Below are positions 1-10,286 of a stretch of 64,000 nt of DNA, piece after piece. Within the stretch, counting starts at the first letter, position 1, and every line of letters starts with the position of its first letter. Under the pieces are notes generated by a model. That model was not told the origin of the DNA, ran no database searches, and worked only from the letters and a program-made list of their open reading frames with translations. A program made the translations under genes and the position numbers. The DNA comes from Nonomuraea wenchangensis (GTDB taxonomy: Bacteria; Actinomycetota; Actinomycetes; Streptosporangiales; Streptosporangiaceae), in contig NZ_FOHX01000016.1 of the NCBI RefSeq assembly GCF_900111685.1, positions 124,001 to 188,000 on the forward strand, read 5' to 3'.

Positions 1-1232
1 TTCCGCTCGTGCGCCGCTTCGCGATCCGCATCGGCGCCATGCCGGAGGTTCGTGATCGCGACGTGCACACCACGCCGACGCCCCGCCTGGGCGGTCTGGC
101 GATGTACGGCGGACTGGTGGCGGGGTTGCTGGTCGCCAGCCAGCTCACGCACACGGGCAAGGCACTGACCGAGACCGACGTCAACGCGGTCACGGCGCTC
201 ATCGTGGCCGGCGGGCTGATCACGCTGACCGGGTTCCTCGACGACTGGTGGGGCATGGACGCCTTCATCAAGCTCGGCGGCCAGGTCGCGGCGGCGGGCG
301 TGCTGGTCTTCTTCGACCTGCGCCTGCTCTACATCCCGCTGCCCCAGAACTGGGGCGGCTCCATCAGCCTCGACCCCACGCTCAGCACCGTGATCACCAT
401 CATGGTCGTGGTGGTCACGATCAACGCGGTCAACTTCGTCGACGGCCTCGACGGCCTCGCGGCGGGGATCGTCTGCATCGCGGGCATGGCCACCTGGGCC
501 TACTCGATCTTCCTGGCCGTCAACATCAGCGGCCCGCGCATCACCACGACGGCGGCCATCGCGGCCCTGCTCATCGGCACCTGCCTCGGCTTCCTGCCGC
601 ACAACTTCCATCCCGCGAAGATCTTCATGGGCGACACCGGGGCGATGCTCATCGGGCTCGTGCTGGCCTCGTCCATCGTCACCACCCCGGTCGACCCGGG
701 GATCATCGAGGGCATGAACAAGGTGCCGGTGCTGCTGCCGCTGCTGCTGCCGGCGGCGGTGCTGATCCTGCCGCTGGTCGACCTCATCACGGCGGTCGTG
801 CGGCGCACCTCGCGGGGGTTGTCGCCGTTCGCGCCCGACCGTGGCCACCTGCACCACCGGCTGATGGACATCGGCCACTCCCACCGCAGGTCGGTGCTCA
901 TCATGTACGCCTGGGCGTTCCTGTTCGCCTTCGGCATCGTGGGCATGTCCACGATCGGCGTGCCGGTGCTGCTGTTCCCGGTGGTCATCGTGTTCGCGCT
1001 GGTGGTGCTCGTGCTGATGGCGCTGCCGCGCTGGCGGGGCCGGGCCGGCACGCACGCGGCCTCGCGCGGCAAGCGGTCCGACGACGACGGCCCGCCCACG
1101 GGCCCGATGCCGCCGATCCCGCCGGAGCCCGAGGTCGGGCGGCGGATGCAGCCGCCGGGCGGGCCGGGGGCGCAGCGTTCGGCGGCGGCCGACGGCAATC
1201 CGGTCATTCCCGCCTTTCCGAGCCGTTCTTGA
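1..1232 (+). CDS. wecA: MraY/WecA-family undecaprenyl/decaprenyl-phosphate GlcNAc-1-phosphate transferase, 5' truncated by window
   Basis: Integral membrane enzyme that transfers a sugar-1-phosphate from a UDP-sugar to a polyprenyl phosphate, starting cell-envelope glycan synthesis. The frame is open from the first bases (Pro-Leu before the first GTG at 9), and the first membrane helix of the family is missing, so the gene begins outside the window. Visible family motifs are DDWWGMDA, NFVDGLDGLAAG, FMGDTGAM and the cytoplasmic HLHHRLMDIGHSHRR loop. About ten hydrophobic segments are followed by a Pro/Gly-rich cytoplasmic tail of roughly 60 residues. Its position just before the ATP synthase cluster matches Rv1302 of M. 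tuberculosis (from memory). The polyprenol and sugar specificity is inferred from the family. Confidence 0.88.
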   Translation, partial: PLVRRFAIRIGAMPEVRDRDVHTTPTPRLGGLAMYGGLVAGLLVASQLTHTGKALTETDVNAVTALIVAGGLITLTGFLDDWWGMDAFIKLGGQVAAAGVLVFFDLRLLYIPLPQNWGGSISLDPTLSTVITIMVVVVTINAVNFVDGLDGLAAGIVCIAGMATWAYSIFLAVNISGPRITTTAAIAALLIGTCLGFLPHNFHPAKIFMGDTGAMLIGLVLASSIVTTPVDPGIIEGMNKVPVLLPLLLPAAVLILPLVDLITAVVRRTSRGLSPFAPDRGHLHHRLMDIGHSHRRSVLIMYAWAFLFAFGIVGMSTIGVPVLLFPVVIVFALVVLVLMALPRWRGRAGTHAASRGKRSDDDGPPTGPMPPIPPEPEVGRRMQPPGGPGAQRSAAADGNPVIPAFPSRS

Positions 1233-1362
1233 TCGCGAACTAGAAACGGCAGGTAAAAGCGGTCTTCCGTGAGCTTGTGATATCTTTCACGAGCAGGGAC
1301 CCCCGATGCACTTGTCCGCGGGGTAGCAAACGCTCGCTTGATAACTCGCTGATGGAGCACCG

Positions 1363-1785
1363 ATGCAGGCCAACGACGTGCGCGTACTCAAGAGCGCCGC
1401 GATTCCGACCCTCGTGGTCGGGGTGGCCGCGGTGGTCGTCGCTCTTCTGACCGCCGGCGGCAAGGGTGCGCTGGGCGCCGCCCTGGGCACGCTGCTGGTC
1501 GGGGTCTTCTTCAGCATCAGTGTGGTGGCGGTCTCCTACGCCGCCCGGGTGTCCCCGCAGGTGATGGCGATCGCGGCGATGGTGAGCTATCTCGTCAAGG
1601 TCGTCGTCATCATGATCGTGCTCAACGCGTTCCGCGACACCACGGTCTGGAACACCCTCGCTTTCGCTTGGTCGGTCGTGATCTGCACCCTCGTGTGGAC
1701 CGGGTTCGAGGTCCGCGCCTTCATGAAGACCAAGATGCTGTACGTCGACCCCGAGGCCAAGGTCCCCGGACAGGGTGACTCATGA
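1363..1785 (+). CDS. AtpI-like membrane protein (ATP synthase protein I family)
   Basis: A 140-residue protein with four hydrophobic segments (roughly residues 12-30, 36-57, 68-86 and 95-117) and a short charged C-terminal tail. It sits where actinobacteria carry an atpI-like gene, between wecA and atpB. AtpI proteins help assemble the c-ring or supply Mg2+ to it; that role is known for the family and not shown here. Sequence similarity is weak, so the call rests mainly on topology and position. The gene ends with TGA shortly before the next small membrane gene, consistent with one transcript running into the atp operon. Confidence 0.7.
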   Translation: MQANDVRVLKSAAIPTLVVGVAAVVVALLTAGGKGALGAALGTLLVGVFFSISVVAVSYAARVSPQVMAIAAMVSYLVKVVVIMIVLNAFRDTTVWNTLAFAWSVVICTLVWTGFEVRAFMKTKMLYVDPEAKVPGQGDS

Positions 1786-1851
1786 GGCCGTTCCCTTGGG
1801 CGGGGCCCGATATGACTAGTCCTCTACTCGCCTGCTATCGTCGGGGCCGCG

Positions 1852-2067
1852 ATGAGCGCACAGGAACGCCGACCGGAGACAGACGGTCGCGACTTCGCCG
1901 ACGCCATGTGGTCAGTCCCCAGCTATCTGCTCTCAGGGATGGCCATCTACGGCGGTCTCGGGTGGTTGCTGGACCGGTGGTTGGGCATGTCCGCGTTCTT
2001 CCCCATAGGCGTGGTTCTTGGGGTTGTGCTCGCCGGCTACCTGGCCTACCGGAAGTTCGGTCGCTAA
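1852..2067 (+). CDS. AtpZ/AtpI family small membrane protein
   Basis: A 71-residue protein: a polar N-terminus of about 17 residues, then two hydrophobic hairpin helices separated by the short LLDRWLGMSA turn, ending in AYRKFGR. This is the typical AtpZ/AtpI-like layout (GGLGWLLDRWLG resembles the family G-x-x-LD-x-x-x-x motif). A TATCGT box 10 nt before the ATG, with no clear Shine-Dalgarno sequence, hints at a short-leader or leaderless promoter. It lies 67 nt before atpB and probably assists Fo assembly; that function is inferred. Confidence 0.72.
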   Translation: MSAQERRPETDGRDFADAMWSVPSYLLSGMAIYGGLGWLLDRWLGMSAFFPIGVVLGVVLAGYLAYRKFGR

Positions 2068-2134
2068 CCCGGCGCAGCGATCACTCCGCCGAGGTAACTC
2101 TTGTGATCCACTACGACGTTGAAGGGAACGCCGC

Positions 2135-2932
2135 GTGAGTGCGCTGACGGTCCTCGCTCCTCATGGCGATCAGTTCGGGGCGCCTACGCCTGAAGAGCTG
2201 TTCAACCTGCCCCCCATCATCCCGGGGGTGGACTGGTTCACCAAGCCGGTCCTGCTCGCCCTGCTCGCCTCGGTCGTGGTGATCGTCCTGTGCTGGGGCG
2301 CCTTCGCCAACCCCAAGGTGGTGCCGAGGGGTCTGCAGAACGTCGTCGAGTACGGCTACATGTTCGTCCGCGACCAGGTCGCCCGGCCCTTCCTGGGCAA
2401 GGACGCCGACCGGTGGATGGGCCTGCTGGTCTCGATCTTCTTCCTGGTCCTGGTGTGGAACCTCATGGGCGTCATCCCCGTGCTGCAGTTCCCGGTCGCC
2501 TCGCACATCGCCTTCCCCGCGGTGCTCGCCGGCCTGATCTACATCCTCAAGATCTACCTCGGCATGAAGCACCAGGGCCCGGTCGGCTACTTCAAGAACA
2601 TGATGTTCCCCCCCGGCCTGCCCAAGTTCATCTACGTGCTGCTCGCGCCGATCGAGTTCCTGTCGAACCTGATCATCGCGCCCTTCACGCACGCGGTACG
2701 ACTCTTCGCGAACATGTTCGCGGGTCACATGCTGCTGGCCTTCTTCAGCATGGTCGGCTTCTGGTTCCTGTTCGAGAAGCTGACCCCGCTGGGCGCCCCT
2801 GTCGGTGTCCTCGGTGTGTTGATGACCATCGTCCTGACCGGCTTCGAGATGTTCATCCAGTTCCTGCAGGCCTTCCTGTTCGCGATGCTGGCGGCGATGT
2901 ACATCGGCAACTCGCTGCACGCTGAGCACTGA
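2135..2932 (+). CDS. atpB: F1Fo ATP synthase subunit a
   Basis: The Fo stator channel subunit (265 residues) that forms the two proton half-channels against the c-ring. The GTG start has a GAAGGG site 7-8 nt upstream. Five to six membrane helices are visible, and the diagnostic helix contains HAVRLFANMFAGHMLL with the essential Arg. The C-terminal helix (EMFIQFLQAFLFAMLAAMYI) is also typical. It is the first classical gene of the complete atpBEFHAGDC operon and is full length for actinobacteria. Confidence 0.97.
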   Translation: MSALTVLAPHGDQFGAPTPEELFNLPPIIPGVDWFTKPVLLALLASVVVIVLCWGAFANPKVVPRGLQNVVEYGYMFVRDQVARPFLGKDADRWMGLLVSIFFLVLVWNLMGVIPVLQFPVASHIAFPAVLAGLIYILKIYLGMKHQGPVGYFKNMMFPPGLPKFIYVLLAPIEFLSNLIIAPFTHAVRLFANMFAGHMLLAFFSMVGFWFLFEKLTPLGAPVGVLGVLMTIVLTGFEMFIQFLQAFLFAMLAAMYIGNSLHAEH

Positions 2933-3009
2933 GTCCCACGCACACCACACGGAATGTCCATGACCGGTGATACCCACTTCACCGGCCGTTAAGTAAAGGA
3001 ATAAGAACA

Positions 3010-3240
3010 ATGAGCGTTCTCGCTGAGGTCTCCGGCAACGTCACCGCCATCGGTTACGGTCTCGCCGCCATCGGCCCCGGCATCGGCGTCGGCATCATCT
3101 TCGGTCAGGGCGTGCAGGCCATCGCGCGCCAGCCCGAGGCTTACGGCCTGATCCGCCAGAACATGCTCCTCGGCTTCGTCCTCACCGAGGCCCTCGCCCT
3201 GATCGGCCTGGTGGCGCCGTTCATCTTCTCGGGCATCTGA
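3010..3240 (+). CDS. atpE: F1Fo ATP synthase subunit c
   Basis: A 76-residue hairpin proteolipid that forms the proton-driven rotor ring. Helix 1 carries the glycine-rich packing motif (GPGIGVGIIFG). The polar loop contains ARQPE. Helix 2 carries the proton-binding Glu in FVLTEALALIGL. An AAAGGA ribosome-binding site lies 9 nt before the ATG. The gene is 77 nt after atpB and 28 nt before atpF. Confidence 0.97.
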   Translation: MSVLAEVSGNVTAIGYGLAAIGPGIGVGIIFGQGVQAIARQPEAYGLIRQNMLLGFVLTEALALIGLVAPFIFSGI

Positions 3241-3268
3241 CAGCCCTCAACTGACGAAAGGCTGCAAC

Positions 3269-3823
3269 ATGGTTGTTAAGGCAGCTTCGCTCCTCGCCGC
3301 GGAGGGGGCAGGCAACCCTCTCATCCCGCACACGTACGAGCTCGTCGTCGGTATCTTCGCGTTCCTCGTCGTCTTCCTCGTCGTCGGGCGCATGCTCGTG
3401 CCGCGCATCCAGAAGACGCTGGCTGAGCGGACGGACGCGATCGAGGGCGGCATCAAGCGGGCCGAAGAGGCCCAGGCCCAGGCGCAGGAGCTCCAGCGCC
3501 AGTACGCGGCCAACCTTGAGGAGGCCCGGCGCGAGGCCGCCAGGCTCCGCGAGGACGCCCGCGAGCAGGCCGCGCAGATCAAGGTCGAGCTCCGCGAGGA
3601 GGCGCAGGCCGAGGCCCGCCGCCTCGTCGAGGCCGCGCACGTGCAGATCGAGGCCGACCGTCAGGCCGCCTTCGCGCAGCTCCGCACCGAGATCGGCCGC
3701 CTGTCGACCGAGCTCGCGGGCCGCATCGTGGGCGAGTCGCTGGAGGACGAGGCCCGGCAGAGCCGCATCGTCGACCGGTTCCTCGACGAGCTGGAGAGCT
3801 CCAACGCGCAGGCGGTGCGCTGA
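3269..3823 (+). CDS. atpF: F1Fo ATP synthase subunit b
   Basis: Peripheral-stalk subunit of 184 residues. One membrane helix lies near the N-terminus (about 25-45, VVGIFAFLVVFLVVG), followed by a long Ala/Glu/Arg-rich amphipathic helix (about 50-150) that dimerises in the stator. Mycobacteria split this function between AtpF and a b-delta fusion; here b and delta are separate genes. The stop overlaps the atpH start (TGATG), implying translational coupling. Confidence 0.96.
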   Translation: MVVKAASLLAAEGAGNPLIPHTYELVVGIFAFLVVFLVVGRMLVPRIQKTLAERTDAIEGGIKRAEEAQAQAQELQRQYAANLEEARREAARLREDAREQAAQIKVELREEAQAEARRLVEAAHVQIEADRQAAFAQLRTEIGRLSTELAGRIVGESLEDEARQSRIVDRFLDELESSNAQAVR

Positions 3824-4632
3824 TGCGCGGTCTGAGCAGGACGTCGCTGGCCGAGGTCGAGGAGCGGTTCAACGCGGCGGCCGGCACTGCCGACCTCGGG
3901 ACGCTCTCCGACGAGCTGTTCGCGGTGGCGGATCTGCTCGACCGCGAGCACGGCCTGCGCCGCGCCCTGTCCGACCAGGCCAGGCCGGCGGAGGCCAAGA
4001 CGCGCACCGTGCGCGCGCTGCTTGAGGGCAAGGTCGGCGCGGCCGCGCTGGCCACCGTCGAGAGCGCGGTCGCGGCTCGCTGGTCGCGGGCCGGCGACCT
4101 CGCCGACGTGCTCGAACGGCTGGGCGTGATCGCCGCGGCCGCGGAGGCGGAGGGCCAGTCGCGGCTCGACGACGTGGAGGACGAGCTCTTCCGCTTCGGA
4201 CGCGTCGTGGCCGGCAGCCCCGACCTGCGCCGCGCGCTCGCCGACCCGACGGCCCCCGCCGCCGGCAAGCGGCAGCTGCTGAGCGACCTGCTCGGCGGCA
4301 AGGTTGCGCCCACCAGCCTGCGCCTCATCACGCAGGTGGTTCTGCACCCGCGAGGACGTAGCCTGGAAGCAGGGCTCGAGGAGTTCGGCCAGCTCGTGGC
4401 CCAGCAGCGCCAGCGCCTCGTGGCGGTGGTGCGCACCGCGGTCGAGCTGACCGAGGCGCAGAAGCGACGCCTGGCGTCGTGGCTGCGCACCTCGTACGGG
4501 CGTGACGTGCACCTGAATGTCGAGGTGGACAAGCGAGTGCTCGGTGGGTTCTCGGTCCGCATCGGCGACGAGATCATCGACACCACCATCGTGGGACGAA
4601 TCGAAGAAGTCCGCCGCCGGTTGGCCGGCTAG
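3823..4632 (+). CDS. atpH: F1Fo ATP synthase subunit delta
   Basis: Stator subunit linking the peripheral stalk to the top of F1. At 269 residues it is about 90 longer than the E. coli protein, as in Streptomyces. The conserved C-terminal part contains the region ending in GGFSVRIGDEIIDTTIVGRI. The N-terminal part is helical and Ala/Leu/Arg-rich. The start codon overlaps the atpF stop by one base, and atpA follows 24 nt downstream. It is not fused to a b-subunit domain, unlike mycobacterial AtpH. Confidence 0.95.
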   Translation: MRGLSRTSLAEVEERFNAAAGTADLGTLSDELFAVADLLDREHGLRRALSDQARPAEAKTRTVRALLEGKVGAAALATVESAVAARWSRAGDLADVLERLGVIAAAAEAEGQSRLDDVEDELFRFGRVVAGSPDLRRALADPTAPAAGKRQLLSDLLGGKVAPTSLRLITQVVLHPRGRSLEAGLEEFGQLVAQQRQRLVAVVRTAVELTEAQKRRLASWLRTSYGRDVHLNVEVDKRVLGGFSVRIGDEIIDTTIVGRIEEVRRRLAG

Positions 4633-4656
4633 GCGAAATAGGGAGACAGAGTAGAG

Positions 4657-6306
<1,650 letters not shown>

Positions 6307-6309
6307 TCC

Positions 6310-7212
6310 ATGGGTGCCCAGCTCAGGCTGCTGCGGCGGCGGATCAGCTCGGTCAAGTCGACCGCGAAGATCACGCGCGCCCAGGAGCTCATCGCCTCCT
6401 CACGGATCGTGCGGGCGCAGCAACGGATGCAGGCGGCGCTGCCGTACGAGCGCGAGATCACCCGCGCCGTGACCGGCGTCGTCAGCAACGCGGCCAGCGT
6501 CGACCATCCGCTGACCGTGGCGAAGGACAACCCCGCCAAGGCGGGCGTCCTGATCGTCACGAGCGACAGCGGGTTCTGCGGCGGCTTCAACGCGAACGTG
6601 CTGCGTGAGGCCGAGGCCCTGCGCGGGCTGCTGGAGAGCCGTGGTCTCGAGGTCATCCCGTTCGTCTCCGGGCGCAAGGGTGTCACCTGGCACTCCTTCC
6701 GCAACCGGACGATGGGCGGCGAGTGGGTCGGCTTCTCCAGGAAGCCGGCCTACGCCGACGCCAAGGAGATCGCGGGTGTCCTCATCGACTCGTTCAAGGA
6801 CGAGAACGGCATCGACGAGATCCACATCGTCTCGACCGAGTTCGTCTCGATGCTGACCCAGAACGTCGTCGTCAAGCGCGTTCTGCCGTTGGAGGTCGAG
6901 GAGACCGAGGCCACGGAGTCCACGCAGATTCCGCCGTACTTCGAGTTCGAGCCGACCGCCGGCGACGTGCTGGAGTCGCTGCTTCCGCGTTACGTGGAAT
7001 CCCGGATCTTCACCGCGCTGCTGCAGTCGGCGGCCTCCGAGGAGGCCGCCAGGCGGCGCGCCATGAAGTCGGCGACCGACAACGCCAACGAGCTGATGCG
7101 GGTGCTCACCCAGCAGATGAACCAGGCTCGCCAGGCCGAGATCACCCAGGAAATCAGCGAGATCGTCGGTGGCGCCAACGCGCTCGCTGACGCCGCAGCG
7201 GGGAAAGAGTGA
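6310..7212 (+). CDS. atpG: F1Fo ATP synthase subunit gamma
   Basis: Central rotor shaft, 300 residues. The N-terminal helix (LRLLRRRISSVKSTAKITRA) and the C-terminal helix (MNQARQAEITQEISEIVGGA) are the conserved antiparallel coiled coil that enters the alpha3beta3 hexamer. Between them is the Rossmann-like domain with SDSGFCGGFNANV. The ribosome-binding site GGGGAAG overlaps the end of atpA. Confidence 0.96.
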   Translation: MGAQLRLLRRRISSVKSTAKITRAQELIASSRIVRAQQRMQAALPYEREITRAVTGVVSNAASVDHPLTVAKDNPAKAGVLIVTSDSGFCGGFNANVLREAEALRGLLESRGLEVIPFVSGRKGVTWHSFRNRTMGGEWVGFSRKPAYADAKEIAGVLIDSFKDENGIDEIHIVSTEFVSMLTQNVVVKRVLPLEVEETEATESTQIPPYFEFEPTAGDVLESLLPRYVESRIFTALLQSAASEEAARRRAMKSATDNANELMRVLTQQMNQARQAEITQEISEIVGGANALADAAAGKE

Positions 7213-7213
7213 A

Positions 7214-8662
7214 ATGACTGCAGAGGCTGTTGAAACTGTAGAAGCCGCCGCGGCCGGCACCGGCCGTGTGGCGCGCGTCACCGGCGCCGTCGTCGACGTG
7301 GAGTTCGGCGTCGACACGATGCCCGACATCTATAACGCGCTCAAGGTCGAGGTCACCCTCGGCGGCGAGACCAGGACGCTGACCCTGGAGGTCGCCCAGC
7401 ACCTCGGCGACAACCTGGTCCGCGCCATCTCCATGCAGCCCACCGACGGCCTGGTCCGCGGCCAGGCGGTCCAGGACACCGGCGGCCCGATCTCGGTGCC
7501 CGTCGGGGACGTCGTCAAGGGCCACGTATGGAACGCGCTGGGCGAGACGCTGGACGTCCCGACCTCGTCGCTGAACATCACCGAGCGGTGGGGCATCCAC
7601 CGTCCGGCCCCGGCCTTCGACCAGCTCGAGTCCCGCACCGAGCTGCTCGTCACCGGCATCAAGGTCATCGACCTGCTCACCCCCTACGTGCAGGGTGGCA
7701 AGATCGGCCTGTTCGGCGGCGCCGGCGTGGGCAAGACGGTCCTCATCCAGGAGATGATCCGCCGCGTCGCCCGTAACTTCGGTGGCACCTCGTGCTTCGC
7801 CGGCGTGGGCGAGCGCACCCGTGAGGGCAACGACCTCTGGCTGGAGATGGAGGAGGCGGACGTCCTCAAGGACACCGCGCTCGTCTTCGGCCAGATGGAC
7901 GAGCCGCCGGGCACCCGTCTGCGGGTCGCGCTGACGGCGCTGACCATGGCGGAGTACTTCCGCGACGTGCAGAAGCAGGACGTGTTGCTCTTCATCGACA
8001 ACATCTTCCGCTTCACGCAGGCCGGTTCCGAGGTCTCCACCCTGCTCGGCCGCATGCCGTCGGCCGTGGGTTACCAGCCCACGCTGGCCGACGAGATGGG
8101 CGTGCTCCAGGAGCGCATCACCTCGACCCGCGGTCACTCGATCACCTCCATGCAGGCGATCTACGTCCCCGCGGACGACATCACCGACCCGGCCCCGCAC
8201 AACGCGTTCGCGCACCTCGACGCGCAGACCGTTCTGTCGCGGCCGATCTCGGAGAAGGGCATCTACCCCGCGGTGGACCCGCTCGACTCCTCCTCCCGGA
8301 TCCTCGACCCGCAGATCGTGGGCGAGGAGCACTACCGGGTGGCCCAGGAGACCAAGCGGATCCTGCAGAAGTACCGCGAGCTCCAGGACATCATCGCGAT
8401 CCTCGGCATCGACGAGCTGTCCGAGGAGGACAAGGTCACCGTCCAGCGGGCCCGCCGCATCGAGCGCTTCCTGTCGCACCCGATGTACGCGGCCGAGGCC
8501 TTCACCGGTCAGCCGGGCGAGACCGTGCCGCTGGACGAGACCATCGCCTCCTTCAAGGGCCTCTGCGCGGGTGAGTACGACCACCTGCCCGAGCAGGCGT
8601 TCTTCATGGTCGGCGGCATCGAGCAGGCCGTGGCCAAGGCCAAGGAACTCCAGCGTCGCTAA
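7214..8662 (+). CDS. atpD: F1Fo ATP synthase subunit beta
   Basis: Catalytic F1 subunit, 482 residues from the ATG at 7214, which follows a GGGAAAGAG site. An earlier GTG in frame (7169) lies inside atpG and would add 15 unconserved residues. Walker A is GGAGVGKT. The catalytic Glu lies in GVGERTREGNDLW. Walker B is VLLFIDNIFRF. The rotor-contact motif DELSEED is intact near residue 405. It is separated from atpC by a 66-nt gap holding a perfect hairpin. Confidence 0.97.
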   Translation: MTAEAVETVEAAAAGTGRVARVTGAVVDVEFGVDTMPDIYNALKVEVTLGGETRTLTLEVAQHLGDNLVRAISMQPTDGLVRGQAVQDTGGPISVPVGDVVKGHVWNALGETLDVPTSSLNITERWGIHRPAPAFDQLESRTELLVTGIKVIDLLTPYVQGGKIGLFGGAGVGKTVLIQEMIRRVARNFGGTSCFAGVGERTREGNDLWLEMEEADVLKDTALVFGQMDEPPGTRLRVALTALTMAEYFRDVQKQDVLLFIDNIFRFTQAGSEVSTLLGRMPSAVGYQPTLADEMGVLQERITSTRGHSITSMQAIYVPADDITDPAPHNAFAHLDAQTVLSRPISEKGIYPAVDPLDSSSRILDPQIVGEEHYRVAQETKRILQKYRELQDIIAILGIDELSEEDKVTVQRARRIERFLSHPMYAAEAFTGQPGETVPLDETIASFKGLCAGEYDHLPEQAFFMVGGIEQAVAKAKELQRR

Positions 8663-8671
8663 TCGCCATAC

Positions 8672-8705
8672 GGTGGCGGCCCGGGCCCGGTCCCGCGCCG
8701 CCACC
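8672..8705 (+). other. Perfect intercistronic hairpin between atpD and atpC
   Basis: The arms GGTGGCGGC (8672-8680) and GCCGCCACC (8697-8705) are exact reverse complements around a 16-nt G/C-only loop region. It lies 9 nt after the atpD stop and 23 nt before the atpC start. It may attenuate or stabilise part of the atp transcript and so set epsilon levels; no U-run follows. The structure is visible, the function is inferred. Confidence 0.75.
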
Positions 8706-8728
8706 TGATCGGAAAGGAACCTGCACAA

Positions 8729-9130
8729 GTGGCGAAGCTACGCGTAGGGGTTGTCTCACCCGAGCGTGAGATCTGGTCTGGCGAGGCCGACATGGTGATT
8801 GCCAAGACCGTGGACGGCGAGATCGGTATTATGCCGCAACATGCACCTGTGCTCGGCGTTCTCGTCGAGGGCGGCGTGCTGCGCGTGAAGCGGGAGGGCG
8901 AGGTCGACCTCGTGGCGGCTGTTCACGGCGGGTTCATCTCCGTGGCCGACAATGAGGTGTCCGTGCTCGCCGAGGTCGCCGAGCTCGGGTCGGAGGTCGA
9001 CGTCGCGGCTGCCCGTGACGCGCTCGACCGGGCTCAGGCCTCCATCGAGGCCAACCAGGAAGACGCCGACGCGGCGATCGAGGCCAAGCGTGCCAGGGCC
9101 CGGCTCCGCGCGGCGGGGGAAGACGTATAA
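8729..9130 (+). CDS. atpC: F1Fo ATP synthase subunit epsilon
   Basis: Rotor subunit that couples gamma to the c-ring and can inhibit ATP hydrolysis; 133 residues. The N-terminal beta-sandwich starts LRVGVVSPEREIWSGEA and includes GEIGIMPQHAPVLG. The C-terminal helical pair is Ala/Arg-rich. The GTG start has an AAAGGAA site about 9 nt upstream. It is the last subunit gene of the operon; DUF2550 follows after 20 nt. Confidence 0.95.
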   Translation: MAKLRVGVVSPEREIWSGEADMVIAKTVDGEIGIMPQHAPVLGVLVEGGVLRVKREGEVDLVAAVHGGFISVADNEVSVLAEVAELGSEVDVAAARDALDRAQASIEANQEDADAAIEAKRARARLRAAGEDV

Positions 9131-9150
9131 CAGAGCTACAGGGGGGCGGC

Positions 9151-9528
9151 ATGGTGGCGACGGTTGTGGTTCTCGTAGTGCTGCTTGCCGCCCTCGTGGT
9201 GTCGCGCGTGTTCATGTTGCGATCGCGCGGCAACGTACCCTGCCGGTTGCGGGTCGGTGCCCGCGGCTGGCGCAGCGGGGTGGCCCGTTACGCAGACGGG
9301 GAACTCCACTGGATTCCGCTCCTGGGCGTCCGACTGAGGCCGCGCCACGCGATCGCGAGGCGCGGCCTCGTCGTTTCCGCCCGTCGCGAGCTCGGCGACG
9401 GGCTCTACGCGGTGGACTGCAGCGGCAGCACGCGGGACGTGTCGCTGGCGATGAGCGCCGACGCGCTCACGGGCTTCCTGGCGTGGCTGGAGTCCGCGCC
9501 GCCCAGTGCCTACCTCGACGTGGCCTGA
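9151..9528 (+). CDS. DUF2550 family membrane protein
   Basis: A 125-residue protein with one N-terminal membrane helix (about 3-22) and a small soluble domain with several Trp residues (WRSGVARYADGELHWIPL). It matches the DUF2550 family found directly after atpC in many actinobacteria (Rv1312 position, from memory). The run of G before the ATG (AGGGGGGC) is a good ribosome-binding site. Function is unknown; the constant linkage suggests a role with the ATP synthase or the envelope. Confidence 0.82.
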   Translation: MVATVVVLVVLLAALVVSRVFMLRSRGNVPCRLRVGARGWRSGVARYADGELHWIPLLGVRLRPRHAIARRGLVVSARRELGDGLYAVDCSGSTRDVSLAMSADALTGFLAWLESAPPSAYLDVA

Positions 9529-9568
9529 CGGGCCTTCAGCGCGGGCCTGAGCGCCGCGCCGGGGGTGC

Positions 9569-10159
9569 TCAGCGAGTGCCGCCGGGCTTCCACAGGATCT
9601 CCTGGCCGCCGTGGGCCACGCGGCAGGCGATGAACAGCAGGTCCGACAGCCGGTTGAGATATTTCGCGGTCAGCGGGTTCATGTCGTCGTGGACCTCAAG
9701 GGCGGCCCAGGTGGTGCGCTCGGCCCGGCGTACGGTCACGCGGGCCACGTGCAGCGCCGCCGTCGCGGGGTCGCCGCCCGGCAGGATGAAGCTGCGCAGC
9801 GGCTTGAGGCCCTCGTTGAGGCGGTCGCACTGCTCCTCCAGCCGGTCGACGTAGGACTGCTCGACCCGCAGCGGCGGGAACTCGGGGTTGTCCGTGACCG
9901 GCGTGGCGAGATCGGCGCCGACGTCGAAGAGCTCGTTCTGGAGCCGGGCCAGCAGCTCGGCCAGGTCGCCCGGCAGGGTGCCGAACGACAGGGCCAGCCC
10001 GAGGTGGGCGTTGGCCTCCTCCACGTCGGCGTACGCGGCCAGCCGGGGATCGGTCTTGGCGGTCGTGCTCATGTCGCTCAACCTGGTGGTGCCGTCGTCG
10101 CCGGCACGGGTGTAGATGCGGGAGAGAACGACCGGTTTGTCCTTGTCGGCGCGCGTCAT
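9569..10159 (-). CDS. Cob(I)alamin adenosyltransferase, PduO type
   Basis: Transfers adenosyl from ATP to cob(I)alamin to make coenzyme B12, here perhaps for methylmalonyl-CoA mutase. The 196-residue protein starts at ATG 10159 and shows the PduO-type N-terminal ATP-binding loop SRIYTRAGDDGTT, the helix with GLALSFG and the C-terminal signature VRRAERTTWAAL...YLNRLSDLLFIACR. It is convergent with DUF2550 and divergent from the ABC transporter genes. The epimerase gene at 32.4-32.8 kb would sit in the same propionate pathway. Confidence 0.92.
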   Translation of the reverse strand: MTRADKDKPVVLSRIYTRAGDDGTTRLSDMSTTAKTDPRLAAYADVEEANAHLGLALSFGTLPGDLAELLARLQNELFDVGADLATPVTDNPEFPPLRVEQSYVDRLEEQCDRLNEGLKPLRSFILPGGDPATAALHVARVTVRRAERTTWAALEVHDDMNPLTAKYLNRLSDLLFIACRVAHGGQEILWKPGGTR

Positions 10160-10286
10160 GGCCCCAGCGTAATGACAAAAGTCATCCCGATCGGACGCGG
10201 GATGCATGTCCGCCTGGTGATATCGGCGACTACCTGGGCGAACGGTGCGAACGCCACTATGGACCCATGACGAAGGAGAGGACCTG

